From Choanephora cucurbitarum (Eukaryota; Mucoromycota; Mucoromycetes; Mucorales; Choanephoraceae), in assembly GCA_025331435.1 (NCBI GenBank), contig JAIWNI010000103.1, forward strand, positions 1 through 64,000: DNA of 64,000 nt, given 5' to 3'. Position 1 is the stretch's first letter; each line of letters begins with the position of its first letter. Under the pieces are notes generated by a model. That model did no database searches. It was given only the letters and a program-made list of their open reading frames with translations, and was not told the DNA's origin. The position numbers were made by a program, and so were the translations under genes. Of this stretch, positions 44,906-57,032 are shown one piece after another.

Positions 44906-47900
44906 TTATAGCTTCTTGCAGTAATTAATAGGAACCCAACCAGACTGATGACTATCATCAAGCGTTGTAGCATACCACCATTCTTCATCAATGAAATCAG
45001 GGTCTTGGCTGATTCGAAGGATAGTTCCACTTCTTGCACTTAACTGATCTTCATCGTCTGTATTGAAATCATAGAGCATAACACAATCAAAGTCTTGAGC
45101 AAGGCTGGTATCATAGTCCATGTCAATCATGTTTTCAGTGACAGGTGTGATCGGTGTTGGTGCTCGTGAAGAAGATGTGACGATGGAATGACTGCTATGG
45201 ATAGGTGAACTTACAGAAGAATCTATTCATACAAGTGAATAAAAACGAAAATAGAGCCATAGACCTCCTAAAGAGGGTATGCTTACCATGATCCGTAGTT
45301 AGTTTGAACGAAGATGAATCCCTGGACTTGGTCTTTAGCGATCCAGAATTCGTAATAGAAGATTGGTATCGATTGCGATTCAATATAGTAATCTTGTTCG
45401 CCATATCCTCTACTCTATCAAACTGAATTGCGTGAGCTTGAACGATCGATTCATAAGATTCAGCAGCGCGCGAACCCAGATTCTGCTCAACCAATTTTGT
45501 CCATTCTTTCTGCATGGATCCATTGAACTTAATCTGAACAAAAGCAATCTCACCAAGCAAGATATCAATGTATTGGGAGGTCAGTGCAAAAAACTTGGGC
45601 AGCTCATCTACCAATTGTCCATTAATAGAGACATAAGCATCTGCTGATTCTTGTAATGCCTTGTCAGGTACATCTCCTTTCAACTTCATGTCTCGTACAC
45701 GATCGTAATCGATCATCTTTAAGGCTCTCTTGTTGATCACCTGTGTTGGATTTTCAAACACTTTGAGAAAGTCGTCTATGCGACTGTAGACATAGCCACG
45801 TACATCGTTATCCTATCATCTGGTTCAGTCCATTTGCTCAATATCATGCTAACTCTACTTACTAGTTCTCTTGCTAGATTGTTATACATATGATTGGCCA
45901 TCTTACTGAAGTCTGTTACAGCATTCAGACTCTTGACTCGAACACCACCCCATGAGCTATACAGTGCTTCCATACTACAGGCCAAGTGTTGAAGGTTCTC
46001 AAAACCAATCTTGACATGTCGAACCCAGCCTTGAACCTCGCGAGCTAATTGGCGTACCATCTCTTGTTGTTCTTCAAATTTCTCATAAAGTGCTTCAAAA
46101 AGTATATCATGAGTTGGTTCAATAGCAAAACCAGTTGCCTGTTTAATTTTCTGTGCTCGTCTTGTAAGTCTCTTATTGATGCCATGTCTATAGTTTTTTT
46201 TTAAGAAAAAAAAAGAAACAATGAGTTAAAAGAAAAAAAAAAGCATGGATCTCATCAAGTCAATTAAAATACATACACAACCTATTCAGTTATAAAAAAA
46301 AAAAAAAAGTAGAGAGAATACAAAGTCAGTTAACCCTTCCTTATGTCTATCAGATAGAGATAAAAATCACTTACACTCATTTCAGTCCGCTTTTTGTCGC
46401 CTACAATCTTCTCTACTATATCCTTTCTACGCTTGATTTCATTTATGTTGTCAGCAACATCTTGTATTTCTTTCACAGCAGCTGAGAGATTATCATAATC
46501 ATCATGTGTTGATGGTGTGAGCACTAAAAGTTCTCGAAGCAACAATGGGTACTTGAGCACACGCTGTACTGGTTTAATCAGTAAACTGCCTAAATCCCAA
46601 CTTGTGGTTTTGCCCTGAATTTTCTCTTTACAATCCTATATCATCAAGAAAGAATAGGGGGGACTATAAGCAAAAGAGAGAGAGAGAGAAAAGAAGAAAA
46701 TAAAAACCACATTTACATTCAAAAAAGTTTGCACATGTGGCTGTGATTCCAACTCTTGTAGTTTGAGTACAGCATCTTCCTGCCTTTTACAATACTCACT
46801 ATAGATAGTATCAATGGATCGCATCTATTATTTTGTGTGTGTGTGTGTTGTTTTTGGTAACAAATGTTATACCTTCAAAATTCTATATATAAAACTTGAA
46901 AAAATATCATCTTACCATTTCTCTAAAACAAGTACCTATTGAGTCCTGCTCACAAGTAAGTTCCATCATGATCACAAACGTCTTTTCAAATTCAACAATT
47001 TCCGTCAAATTCGAAAACAAATAGCGAATATCCGACTTTGAAAATCCTGCATGATGAGCTCCGTCAAAATAAATTTCTTTCAATAACGTCATGTCTTTCT
47101 GAAATGTCTTTTCCGTCTCTAGTAGCTCATGCATCACTTTGACTCGTTTAGATCCAGTCACTTGAGGGGAAACGATTTCAATGGTATCTGATCGTTTGAT
47201 TGAGTTCTTGAGGGTTTCGTGATCCAATTGTTGTTGTTGTTGTTGGTTAGAGAACCAGTTGCTGATATGCCAACCACGCTTTGAATGAGTTGAATTCGAG
47301 GTTTGAGAAGAAGTGGAGGTGGTGCTCATGATACTGCTGTTACCTGTGGCTGTGCGGTAAACCATAGATGGAAGGTAGACTGAAGATAGAGATCCTCTCT
47401 GTTGACTTTCGTTGAATGAATCAGATGGTGTGGGCTGTTGAGGGTATGGTCGATAGGTTTGCTCAATAGATCGATGGTGGATCACTTTGGGTTTTACTGG
47501 TAATGCAGGAGGACCTGTTTTGCTTGCTATTATCATCTTTTCAGGAGGTGAAGGTGGTCCTGTCATAGATGGTTTCAGTGGCTGTCGTATTGTCTAAGAG
47601 TGGAAATAAGGAGAGAATAAGAAAGAAGGCCATGATTTCGGAAGGTTATGACTTACTGTATCTTGTTGGAATCTTGCTCGAATATCTTTAAAATCAAGTG
47701 ATGTTTCATCAATCTCTGGTTTTATTTGAGGTGTTTGATTTGAAAGCGGTTTTAAGGACGGAGGTTTTGCAGGAGGTGTTGGTTTCGGTTTATATCCTGT
47801 ATGTTCGAGATGAGTAGAAGCTTCAAAAACGCGCGACAGTCTATTTACAGTTGAACTTCCACTATGTGTTGCATTGTTGATATGTTGTTCTTGTCGTAGT

Positions 47901-47968
47901 TGTGTGATATATGAGTTACGAGGTTTACTGTCTAAGGTTTTGGAAAAAGCGTCTGGTAAAGAACTCAT
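44906..47968 (-). CDS. Rho guanine nucleotide exchange factor with DH, BAR and SH3 domains (Tuba/DNMBP-like)
   Basis: Predicted activator of a Rho-type GTPase, probably Cdc42, at curved membranes. Exons: 47968-47657, 47593-46916, 46824-46717, 46635-46375, 46187-45863, 45812-45287 and 45222-44906; about 843 residues. The N-terminal 240 residues are P/S-rich with poly-Q. The DH domain is about 245-440 (KRVKVMHELLETEKTF; LLIKPVQRVLKYPLLLREL is its most conserved helix). The BAR-like helical domain is about 470-690 (YEKFEEQQEMVRQLAREV; YDRVRDMKLKG). The SH3 is the last 62 residues (VMLYDFNTDDEDQLS, EEWWYAT, GWVPINY). Between 46375 and 46187 the phases do not match for a single intron. A 5-nt micro-exon at about 46268 (AATAG|GTTGT|GTATGT) would repair it. 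An earlier ATG at 48037 is not supported. Confidence 0.88.
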
Positions 47969-48073
47969 GTTATGATTATTTCGAGAAAAAGAGAAAAAGA
48001 GAGAAAAAAAAAAGGGATTCATTCCTTTTCTATACATTTTATTTTTTATTTTTATTCCAAGTACCGCAGAAAA

Positions 48074-49652
48074 TTACACTTTGACAAAAAACTTTCCTTT
48101 AGATACTATCATCCGGAGTACAAGCATGAATCCAGCTGCCACAACAGTTAAAGAGCCTGCAAATTGAATAGCAGCGGTCCAGCCGGATGCGTTCAGCAAG
48201 AGGCCTAGGAGAGGTGTACCTAATAGATTGCCAATGACAGTAGTCATATAGGTCATTCCGAGTCCTTGTTGAATGTTCTCGACTCCTACAATATCTGCTG
48301 TAGTTACAGGCAAGAGTGAAACAAACCCACCGGCACTTAAACCATAAAGAACACAATAGGCAACAAAAGTAGCATAGTCGCTAGCCAACTGCCAGACAAC
48401 CATAGTGGCTAAACCTAGAGACAAAGATCAGTTATCCATCACAAAGGAAGACAAATAGGGAGTTTACCTGCTAAAAACGTGCACACAAACATTGTGTTAA
48501 ACCGACCAAAATGATCTGCAAGATAACCCAGTGTGATACGACAAATAGCATTCGCCGCTGACATGACGGAGATCATAGCCGCACCAGCAGTTGCATCTAA
48601 GCCAATGTATTGCACATATTGCGGGGCTAAAAAAAACGGTGCTACATAACCAAAGGGTACAAAGAAACTGAAGCTAAGTAAGAGCATAAACCGTTTAGAG
48701 ATCAAAGAGCGGTCAAAGATATGGTACCATTTGTTCTTTCCGTATCTAGGTGGGCGGTAACGAGAGGTAGCAAGACAAGTGGCTATACAGAGTAATCCAA
48801 AGCCAAATGATCCTTGGATACGAAGTGCATTGCGGTAACCCAGAGTAGCAATTAATTTTTGTACCATAGGAGCCAAGCAGACACCACCCACGCCTGATCC
48901 GCTTACGGCAATACCGGTGGCCAGACCTCTCTTGCTCGTGAACCATTGAGAAGGGAGTGTAACTGAAGGTGAAAAGACAAAGGCTGATCCTATACCAAAC
49001 AAGACACCTTGTGAGAGATAGACTTGCCAGAGTTCTGTAGCGAAACTAGCCAAGATCAGAGCCAAGGGCGCCAGGACAGTACCGATTGCCATCGTTCGTC
49101 TAAATCCAATTTTCTGAATGACAGGTGTAATGAACATGCCTAAAGCAAGCAAAAGAGCAGATGCGGAAGTACCTACAAAAGCTATCTTCAATATGCTTGT
49201 TTGGCCTGCAAACACTTGATCAACATATCTAAAAAAGATCTCAGTTACACAATATTACTGTTAGTTGAAAACTCTTACAATTTCTGATAATTCCCCCACG
49301 CAAATGTTGTTCCAAAAACGAAAAAGTTGACAAGAAAGCAAGATAAAACAGTCAACCAACCTGGATTGTGAATGCCGTCCGTGTGATACGGCACTTGTTT
49401 GAAGACTACATCTTCCTCTTTTGTGGTGTCTTTGTGGATTGCAGTACTTGTTTGTGTCTGATTTGTCTTTATTCGAGACAAGGTTTGTGTTATCTCTTCT
49501 AGAGAGCCTAGAACAGGAAATGGAGCAGATTCAAGAACTGGAGGATAATCTTCTTGAAGCTGTGTATTGTCTACCATTGTGACATCTTCTTTTCCATTAG
49601 CAAAGGAACTTGTTTGAGACCTTTGGTCGTCCTCTTTAGTGTCTAAAGTCAT
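48074..49652 (-). CDS. Major facilitator superfamily transporter, monocarboxylate (SLC16/Mch) type
   Basis: Twelve-helix carrier, by family for monocarboxylates or related small molecules. Exons 49652-49279, 49228-48468 and 48414-48074 give 491 residues. A hydrophilic N-terminal tail of about 95 residues precedes GWLTVLSCFLVNFFVFGTTFAWG, which holds the usual first-helix motif with G and W. Loop 2-3 has GFRRTMAIG; GVGGVCLAPMVQ and LGYRNALRIQG follow; the second half starts with FFVPFGYVAPFFLAPQYV, then GYLADHFGRFN in loop 8-9. The C-terminus is short (KGKFFVKV), without a PDZ or ER signal. Substrate cannot be told. Upstream (right of 49652) is an AT-rich promoter. Confidence 0.92.
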
Positions 49653-50689
49653 TATTTTTTTTTATAAAAAAAAAGGGGGAGGTGGTATATGACAAGGATA
49701 AAAGAAGAAACAAAGTAAGAGAAAGAGAGAAAGGAAGTAGAGAAAACATTGACTCAATTTATAATAGCGCTTACCGATCTCTCGTTCTTTCTCTTTCTTT
49801 CTTTTAAACAAGCTATAGGACAACAATTGGTACATGCTATCTTATTTGTATGTACATCGTCAAGTACTTGTGTTATTCCAATTAAGTCATAGTCAATGAG
49901 TATCTATAGAAACATAGTATGGTAACTCTATTGGCTACAATAGAATCGTTTTGTAGTGAATTGATCTGGATAATCCGAACTGAAGGAAGACATGGAAAGA
50001 AGAGGGGGAAAAGAATTTCCGAGATTATTTTCGTCCTATTTTTCCCTTTCATTTACTTGATTTCAATTTTGTTTCAGATAGCATCTCGATATACTCAAAT
50101 AGACAACGCGGTTGAATTCAGACCGCTTTGTTTGGCTCATTCTAAATAAATCAATAACAGAAAAGACGGCTTAATGCTGTAGATCAACCCGCTTTTAAGG
50201 GATTTACTTCCTTTCATGGCCGAGAAGATCAAAGGTTGTGTGTTTGGTATCACGTAACACAATCCCCATACATTACTGTTTTTCTTTTGATGCGGAAAGC
50301 AGAAAATAGATGCGTGTAAGTTGGTAAGAAAAAGAAAAAACCATGTCCTATTGAATCTCTCTTTCTTTACTCTCTTTAAATATATTGAATAAATCAATTG
50401 ATCCTTATGGATATTCAAAAAAATAAGTGGGAGTGAAGTGAATTGAATCCCAAGTAAAACCTTGTGTTATATCATATTAGCATCACACTAAGAATAATGA
50501 TAAATGTGTTCAATATAAGAATTAGTCTTAAGACCTGCAAAGCTAATTCTTTAGAAAAAAAAAAAGAAACAATTAAAGCAGCGCTGTTTATGCAGCTCCT
50601 TAGATCAAGCCAAATATTACTGCAGGTACAAAATCAACATGGAAATCCGATTCTATAAACATTTCTGTCTATTTAATATCGTCGATTTA
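49653..50689. other. Intergenic region upstream of the MFS gene
   Basis: About 1 kb holding the MFS promoter and the 3' flank of the methyltransferase gene. CT/GA-rich microsatellite-like tracts occur near 49785-49803. An open frame at 49919-50149 is short and low in coding character. No RNA gene seen. Confidence 0.5.
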
Positions 50690-52045
50690 TTATGAGTTAT
50701 TATTATTGGTATCATTGTGTGTGTACTTCTTGGTGATTTTGTATAGACAGACACCTGTGTCTTCTAATATACGGTTATTATTTAGATAAGGCACTCTTGA
50801 ATTTGTCAAGATGCGTGTAAATGTATTTAAGTCTATAGATTCTATCTGCAAGTACTGTTTACAGACATTAAAAAAGGTATCTTCTTCACTCTTCTTCAGT
50901 CCTCTTGGTTTATAGCCCATCAGGATGACCAGCTCTTTTTGATGATTTAGACTGATTAATTGTCGAAAGGTGGAAATAAGAGCAGGAAAGTCTGCTGTGT
51001 TATAGAGCACATCTGACACAAGAATGTAGTCAAACGCATATTGGTTGGCCATCATGACATGACTCATGTCGTTATTTGAGCCCCAAGCAAGTGCATGTGT
51101 CTGGGTATGGTCTGGTCTAATCAAATTGAGTTTCTGGTTGTCTTTTATCAACATCAAGGCTTCTTCTAAATCTGTAAGGACAGTAGTTGGCGGATTTGAA
51201 ATATGATAAATTTCACTGTTTTTAGTAATCGATAGACCTAAACAGCCAATCCTGTATCACCACAAAAATATAAGTAAAATTTCATTGTTTAACTTCACCA
51301 TTCTAGCTTACCCTGCACTTAGATCCATTAGACAAAGGCCGTCCAGACAATGTTTGTCTAACTTGAACATTTGATTGATAGCTTGTATCATCACCAAAGC
51401 AGAATCCCAGAGTTTACCCTGAGTCCCATTCTCCCAGATCTCTTGTAGCATGATAAAGTGATGCTTGGTAGCCAATGGCAACGCTCTAAATGTCTGAAGT
51501 GTACCTGCACTGATATCCTCATCCCAATATACATCTTCTTTTGGTTGTTGCTGTCTCTTGGATAGACAAAAGGGGCCAATACAGAGTGAAAGTGGTCTAC
51601 CCCTATTCTGTTGAGATTCGAAATAGAGGTAATAGGCCTGATCAGGATCCAGTTCACCTGAAAGACGGTATTGTACTTGAATCATGCTGTCTGTTTCAAT
51701 TGTATCCTGATTAGATTGCCACACATCTACTTTATCCATCACAGAGTATTCAATCAAGGCTTTATCTGATCTTGTAAAGCAGGATCCATTATTGGAAAGA
51801 AGTTGACAGGTCACAATTTTGTTTATTGAGTGAGTCGGTAAACCCATTTCAGTCACGACCTTCAAATGGATTGTATACCAATGGTTCAATAAGAACTCTG
51901 AGGAATGACTATGCAGTCTATCTACCGTCAGTCGATGCACACGACTGTTTCTATAGAGTGCTTGACGAAAATCAGGTGTAGGAGGATTTTTGAGATAGAT
52001 AAATGGATAGGCTGATTCTGAAAGACTGGTGGCTGTAACTAACAT
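50690..52045 (-). CDS. METTL21-type (Methyltransf_16) methyltransferase-like protein
   Basis: Exons 52045-51312 and 51251-50690, joined by a 60-nt intron, give 431 residues. The C-terminal half fits a seven-stranded SAM-dependent protein methyltransferase: DLSAGIGCLGLSI after splicing is motif I, DYILVSDVLYN is the post-II block of this family, then LISTFRQLISLNHQKELVILMGYKPR. Motif I lacks the usual acidic start and GxGxG form, so activity is uncertain. Family members methylate lysines of translation factors or chaperones. The first 240 residues (LLNHWYTIHLKVVTEMG; QVQYRLSGELDPDQAYYLY) are unassigned and have a beta-rich look. It lies 165 bases downstream of the CEP120-like gene on the same strand. 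Confidence 0.75.
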
Positions 52046-52063
52046 GGTGTAAGATTAATAAAC

Positions 52064-52095
52064 AAAAGAAGAAGAAGAAGAAGAAGAAGAAGAAG
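52064..52095. repeat. GAA microsatellite
   Basis: About nine GAA/AAG units directly upstream of the methyltransferase start at 52045, in its probable leader. A C8-9 run lies nearby at about 52170. Confidence 0.85.
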
Positions 52096-52210
52096 AGAAG
52101 AATTTATGGGTAAACAGAACAAAGAACACAAAAAAAAAAAGACGGAGACAGGAAAAGGGAACAAAGAACCCCCCCCCCTTTATATATATAGAAATTACGG
52201 AAAAAAAAAA

Positions 52211-53446
52211 TTAAGATAGCTCAGGTTCATTCCAGCCTTCTAGTAGGCCAATTTGAAGCCTTAGTTGAGCAAATTGTTTTCTAGCATTGATATGCCATGC
52301 TTTACTGGCATCATAGATAATACTGGCCTGATTCACTAAATCCAGGTATTTGTCCTTCAGATAAACTTCCGAAACCCCCACTGCTCTATCTCCCTCTTCA
52401 TCTTCCATCAATTTGACCACCAGTAAGACTTCAATCATATGTTGATCTGATAGCCATATTTTGATGTCATCCAGGTGTCCTTGAAGGGTCAGTCCTTTGT
52501 GATATTCAATCGACTTCCAACTGTCTTCTTGAGGATCCATGCTACAGCAAAAGACTTGATCTGCAAATCTGTATTGGATATAGGCTGATTCGATTTTATC
52601 ATTGTATTGGCTCATCATTGAAGCAATATGTCTGGCCTCTAAAATACGGAAGACAAAGATATATTGATCTATACCATCACCTATCTGAATTATCTGGTTA
52701 TCATGCTCCGATGATTCCTCGTAAGATAGATCATCCTCATCCATCAGTGAGCTTATTTCTTGTGGCCCAAATACTCGACTGACATCGGTACTGATCTCAA
52801 ATCCTAATTCTGTACTCTTTTGAGCTAGGTTGACTGACGTCTTGATGGGTGCCTGTAGTGGTGTGCCTATTTCCTTGTTTCTGGCTGTTGACGTCTTGGG
52901 CATCTCAACAAAGAATAGACCTGCTTTGATTTCACCCTGAGCTGCATGATCTGGGTGCTGAATAGTGTGCCATTCACCTTTATCGACCACAAACTGCTGA
53001 ACCTGCTCAATGTTCTTGTCGTCATGTATCAAGACTATCTTGGCATTCTCCATCTTGAGTTCAACTGTGCCAAGATGGGTTGTTTCGGACTGTTCAGAGA
53101 GACTGGTGATGTCGAGTGTGATGTGAGCTGAGTGTTTTCGCAATCGATTCAACAGTTGGCGAGAGACATAATAGACAAGTGTTGTTCTCCACTGAGGGTT
53201 TTCTGTAAGTAGTTGTGAGCGTGTGGATAGACGTGTGTTGGGTGGTATAAGATCGTCTACAGGTGGTGGTAACTGAAGGTGAAGTCGACTGTTGAGATAG
53301 ACATCTTTATCTAATTGTTCTTTAAAATGCTGGCCTAAAATAGATTGTATGAGTTTCTATACAAAAAAGTTGTCACTCTTTAGTTGACCATCTTCAATAG
53401 CCACCAGAATAGCAAAATCACAATTCTTTGTTAATAAAAGAGACAT
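52211..53446 (-). CDS. C2-domain protein resembling the CEP120 (DUF3668) family
   Basis: Exons 53446-53389 and 53334-52211, with a 54-nt intron, give 393 residues. Splicing rebuilds FAILVAIEDGQHF, the usual opening of this family's first C2 domain. LGTVELKMENAKIVL and a long beta-rich stretch follow. The second half has GDGIDQYIFVFRILEARHIA, ESAYIQYRFADQVFC and DDIKIWLSDQHMIEVLLVV, similar to the DUF3668 core. CEP120 proteins act in centriole assembly in ciliated cells. A fungus without flagella would need another role or have kept a relative. No coiled-coil C-terminus, which animal CEP120 has, is present. The identification rests on a by-eye match. Confidence 0.55.
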
Positions 53447-53498
53447 TTCTTCTTTTTAAAAAAAGAAATAAAAAAAAAAGGAGAAATCAAGATTTATT

Positions 53499-55226
53499 TC
53501 ACTGGCTTTTTTTTTTTACGCCTTTCACATAGATACAACCCGGATGTGGCATATCATATTGCCAATCACCTTGTCTTAAGATTTTCAGGGTTGTTGGCAA
53601 AAGCTTAGATTCGCCATATTTAGAGTGTTTACCAACACCAGTAACGATCTTCAAGGGCCTGAATTGAAGACGAGCAGATTGCATCTGACTTCGTGAATAC
53701 CATTGAGTGACACCTTCTGACACAAGCACTTGTGCTTCAGCCACTGTCAAACCATGCAAATCCAACAAATGATCATCATTCTGTCTTAACCTCTGTCGAC
53801 GTACAGTCGCTCTTGCAGCTCGCATATTCCAATCTTTGGCTTGTGTATCCAACTGCCTTGCTTCATCTGAATAAAAGAAAGCAATACCACCCTCACCTGG
53901 GCCTTTGTTCTTTGCTGCTCGATAGGCTGCTGCTGCCTTTCGAAACAATTCATTTCTTTCCAAAATAAGCTGCATTGCCATATCACGACATTCCTCAGGA
54001 TCGTCTTCTTGGTAATTCTGCTGATTGTTGATCAACAGATATTCGGGTATCACCGGCATTTCTTTCTTCTTTTGTTGAGCACGAATATGTTCTGATTCAG
54101 CTGCCATCTTCTTGAGACGTGCCTCTAATGCCAGTTGATTGACATCAAACGACAAAAAGTGCTCTACACCCGTCTGTACTAATTGATCTAAGGATCTATT
54201 CTGTCCCTCTGATTGAATGATGACACCTAAAGCTACTCTGGCTATATCTTGAGCAGATCGATCGACCATGATTGCCTCTAGTTCTTGCTTGACATGATCC
54301 AGTTCTTTGATGGCTGACCATTTCAGTTGATGCTCAGGCTTCTCTTGAGGATGCTTTTCCATCAATGACTTGACAGAAGCAATCATATTACCACGGCAAT
54401 GTTGAACAGCACCTGCAATCACCATTTCAGATAGTTGGGGAAAGTAGTGTTGAAGCAATTTAACAGTGCTATCGTACTGATGCCAAAAATTGAAAGGAAC
54501 AGAGGCTAATTCGCCTCTTAATATATCTTCATCTTCTTCATTCTGCTGCTGCTCCATGATTTTACGCATATTGGTCGAAAAGGCACCAGGGTTAGATGTG
54601 TTTCCTTGCGTACTCTTGACAGTAGGCAGTTGACCTGATGACCAAATTGGCTGTGTCGGATTCTTCTTTTTCGTCCGATACGCTTTCTGGTTGGGTTTGC
54701 CACGGTAAAGTGCATCTCGATTATGTTCTTGTTCTGCCATCAGACTTTCATCATGTTCCTTTTGTGAAATAAATTCTCGATTCAGTAAGACGTCTGTTGC
54801 CTTTTCTACATCATTTTCAGCTGTCTTGAGTGCGTCAATGAGATCTGGAAGTGAAATGGTTGGGAAGCAAGTCAAGAGAAACTCAATATTGTCATCCTCA
54901 GATTGATCTGAAGAACTAGTGGTGGTGGTGGTGTCTTCAAGATCTAAGTTATCTAACGAGAGTTCTTGCTGATCTAGTGTTTGATCTGCTTCTTTAGCAA
55001 GTGCTGTCAAGACTTCAAAGGATTGGTCATAGTTGAAAGAGTCGTTCCAGATGGCTTGAATGAGAGAGGGATCGAGTGGTGGACAGAAGGTTGCCTGTAA
55101 TTTTGCTTCATCTCTGGCTCTATCTTGTTTTATCTGTTGTGTGTTTTGAGTCTTCTTTTGTTTTTGACTCTTGCTGTTTCTTGGTGCGTTATATTGGTTG
55201 TCTTGTAAACGTCCCATTTTTATCAA
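53499..55226 (-). CDS. CUE2: CUE- and Smr-domain protein, Cue2/N4BP2-like mRNA endonuclease
   Basis: Predicted no-go-decay factor that cuts mRNA at collided ribosomes. Single exon, 575 residues from 55226, or 572 from the second Met. A degenerate CUE-like helix bundle lies at 47-85 (LDPSLIQAIWNDSFN) and a clear CUE domain at about 112-152 (EFLLTCFPTISLPDLIDAL). The middle has helical repeats (YFPQLSEMVIAGAVQHC). Then a DUF1771 helix (ERNELFRKAAAAYRAAKNKG) and an Smr domain over the last ~85 residues, with LDLHGLTVAEA and TGVGKHSKYG, the two signature blocks that include the D-x-H catalytic pair. Longer than yeast Cue2. The gene upstream on the other strand (55802) is divergent. Confidence 0.88.
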   Translation of the reverse strand: MIKMGRLQDNQYNAPRNSKSQKQKKTQNTQQIKQDRARDEAKLQATFCPPLDPSLIQAIWNDSFNYDQSFEVLTALAKEADQTLDQQELSLDNLDLEDTTTTTSSSDQSEDDNIEFLLTCFPTISLPDLIDALKTAENDVEKATDVLLNREFISQKEHDESLMAEQEHNRDALYRGKPNQKAYRTKKKNPTQPIWSSGQLPTVKSTQGNTSNPGAFSTNMRKIMEQQQNEEDEDILRGELASVPFNFWHQYDSTVKLLQHYFPQLSEMVIAGAVQHCRGNMIASVKSLMEKHPQEKPEHQLKWSAIKELDHVKQELEAIMVDRSAQDIARVALGVIIQSEGQNRSLDQLVQTGVEHFLSFDVNQLALEARLKKMAAESEHIRAQQKKKEMPVIPEYLLINNQQNYQEDDPEECRDMAMQLILERNELFRKAAAAYRAAKNKGPGEGGIAFFYSDEARQLDTQAKDWNMRAARATVRRQRLRQNDDHLLDLHGLTVAEAQVLVSEGVTQWYSRSQMQSARLQFRPLKIVTGVGKHSKYGESKLLPTTLKILRQGDWQYDMPHPGCIYVKGVKKKSQ

Positions 55227-55801
55227 AAAGACAGTGAAAAAAAAATTAGTAGGAATTTAAAATTTATAAGTCATCAATGACCTCATAAACAGTGTGGATG
55301 TTTGATCATCTTTGATTTACGATAAAGAGTCTCACTCTCCCTCTCTCTCTCTCTCAACCCCCGCTCATAATCAATATTATGTAATTAACAACTAAGCAAA
55401 CTAGACTCTTTATGATATCCAATCAAATTGGAATTGAAAGCCCTTGAAGATAGATTGATATCATTTTCTCTGTCTAATTTTTTTTTTGTACTTTACATAG
55501 AGATACAGTTCGAAAGTTTGTTGCCAAGTAAACAATAGAGATAGGTCTGATAGTTGTTATGGTAATGTGACTCAAATGAGAATGTTCATTTAGCCAAGGA
55601 AACCATATTAATAAGCTAGTTGTTTATCATCATTGTCATACGCAACTAACCCCGCTGTTTATTTCCATAGGGATGAAAGGGCCCACTCGTGAGGGGTCTA
55701 TTGAGTTTGAATAGGGAAAATTGCGTGCGATTATTTAGTTGTTTTTCTTCCCTCTCTTTTTTTTTTTAATTTTTTTTCTCACTCACCTTACTTATTGAAA
55801 T
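55227..55801. other. Divergent promoter between CUE2-like and zinc-finger genes
   Basis: 575 bases. It contains a CT-rich tract (about 55336-55356) and GGGCCC with a nearby AGGGG (55692-55696). AGGGG is the stress-response core in yeasts, bound by C2H2 proteins, but chance occurrence is likely. No gene seen. Confidence 0.5.
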
Positions 55802-56637
55802 ATGAATGAAACTAGTTTTTTAGCTATCAATGCCTCTGGAAGACCTATCAACATATTGAATGATGATAAAGAGCCTATGTTAAACAACAAAACTCCAACA
55901 ACAGAGAGCAAGAGAAGATATCACTGTACAGAGCGTGGCTGTACAAAAAGCTTTACAACAAGGTAAGGAAAGCCAGAACACTGAGTTGGTTGAATTACTT
56001 AGCCTCTTTTAGTGGTCATTTGGCTAGACATCACCGTATTCATACAGGTGAAAAGAACTTCCCTTGTTTTTATCCTGGCTGTCTATCTCGCTTCTCACGT
56101 CAAGATAACATGATGCAGCATTATCGCACACACATGTCAAACAACCCCAGAAGAGTATCCAAGAAGAGTGTAGAAGAAGTACACCCGAAACCAAAGCTGT
56201 ATGCTCATCAGCGTATTCGATCGGATCCATACAAAGCTGAGAGACCATTGACGATTGACCAACATTTAGACAAATATTATCAACAGAGTACACAACATGA
56301 ACAACCTCAGAAATATCGTTATGTCCCTATCAACATCAAAAAACCTGCAAAGATGCCACAGTCACAGCAATCACAAGAAGAAGAATCGCCTGTCTTGTTT
56401 TATCAACACAAACCATTATCTTACAAGAGACAGATTAATACATCATTACATACCTTATTCCCCTCTACCTTATTACACCCTAAACATACATCTAATTCAC
56501 CCTCTTTATCTTCTCCCAGCAGTACAAATGACACAACTTCGCTGGATTCCTCTTCTTTTACATCACACACAACAGATGATTCATCTGTGCAAACAGGTTT
56601 GTTGCAACTAGCACATATTGTAAGTACATTTGGCTGA
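55802..56637 (+). CDS. Two-finger C2H2 zinc-finger transcription factor
   Basis: Exons 55802-55962 and 56013-56637, with a 50-nt intron inside the first finger, give 261 residues. Finger 1 is YHCTERGCTKSFTTRSGHLARHHRIH and finger 2 FPCFYPGCLSRFSRQDNMMQHYRTH (each C-x4-C-x12-H-x3/4-H type, quoted here only in parts: CTERGC, HLARHHRIH; CFYPGC, DNMMQHYRTH), joined by TGEKN. The pattern with R-x-D-N-M in the second finger resembles fungal stress or carbon regulators of the Rsv1/Usv1/Com2 kind. The rest is Q/P/S-rich and disordered, with a T/S-rich end. Target site unknown. Transcribed divergently from the CUE2-like gene. Confidence 0.88.
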
Positions 56638-57032
56638 AATAAAGTAAAGAAATAAGTTCTTTGTTCCGCGGGAAAAAAAAAAGAAATATAGGGTCCGAGT
56701 AAGAAAAAAGTATACAAAAAGGGAATTCAGGGTTATTTTGAGCCAGCTGATTTCTTATGGCTGTTGTATAGGTCACATTGCTAAAGGTCTCATTGACAAA
56801 AGAGAATGGCAATTTGTGTTTCATACTAGATGAAAAAGCATATGAGACAATTCAACATTGTGTGTATGCTCCCCCCTTTCTTTCTTTTTGATAAGCAAGG
56901 GCATAATTTAGAAAACTATAAGCTTAAATTTAAGCTATCTTATCAACTGAAAATCTTCCTAATAATGCATTTTTCAATTTCCCTTTTTTAAAAAAGCAGT
57001 GTTTGCTATTGTTTATTAGCGGGAAAAAAAAC
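56638..57032. other. Convergent 3' region between zinc-finger and uL3 genes
   Basis: About 400 bases, with no gene recognised; both neighbouring genes end towards it. Confidence 0.5.
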
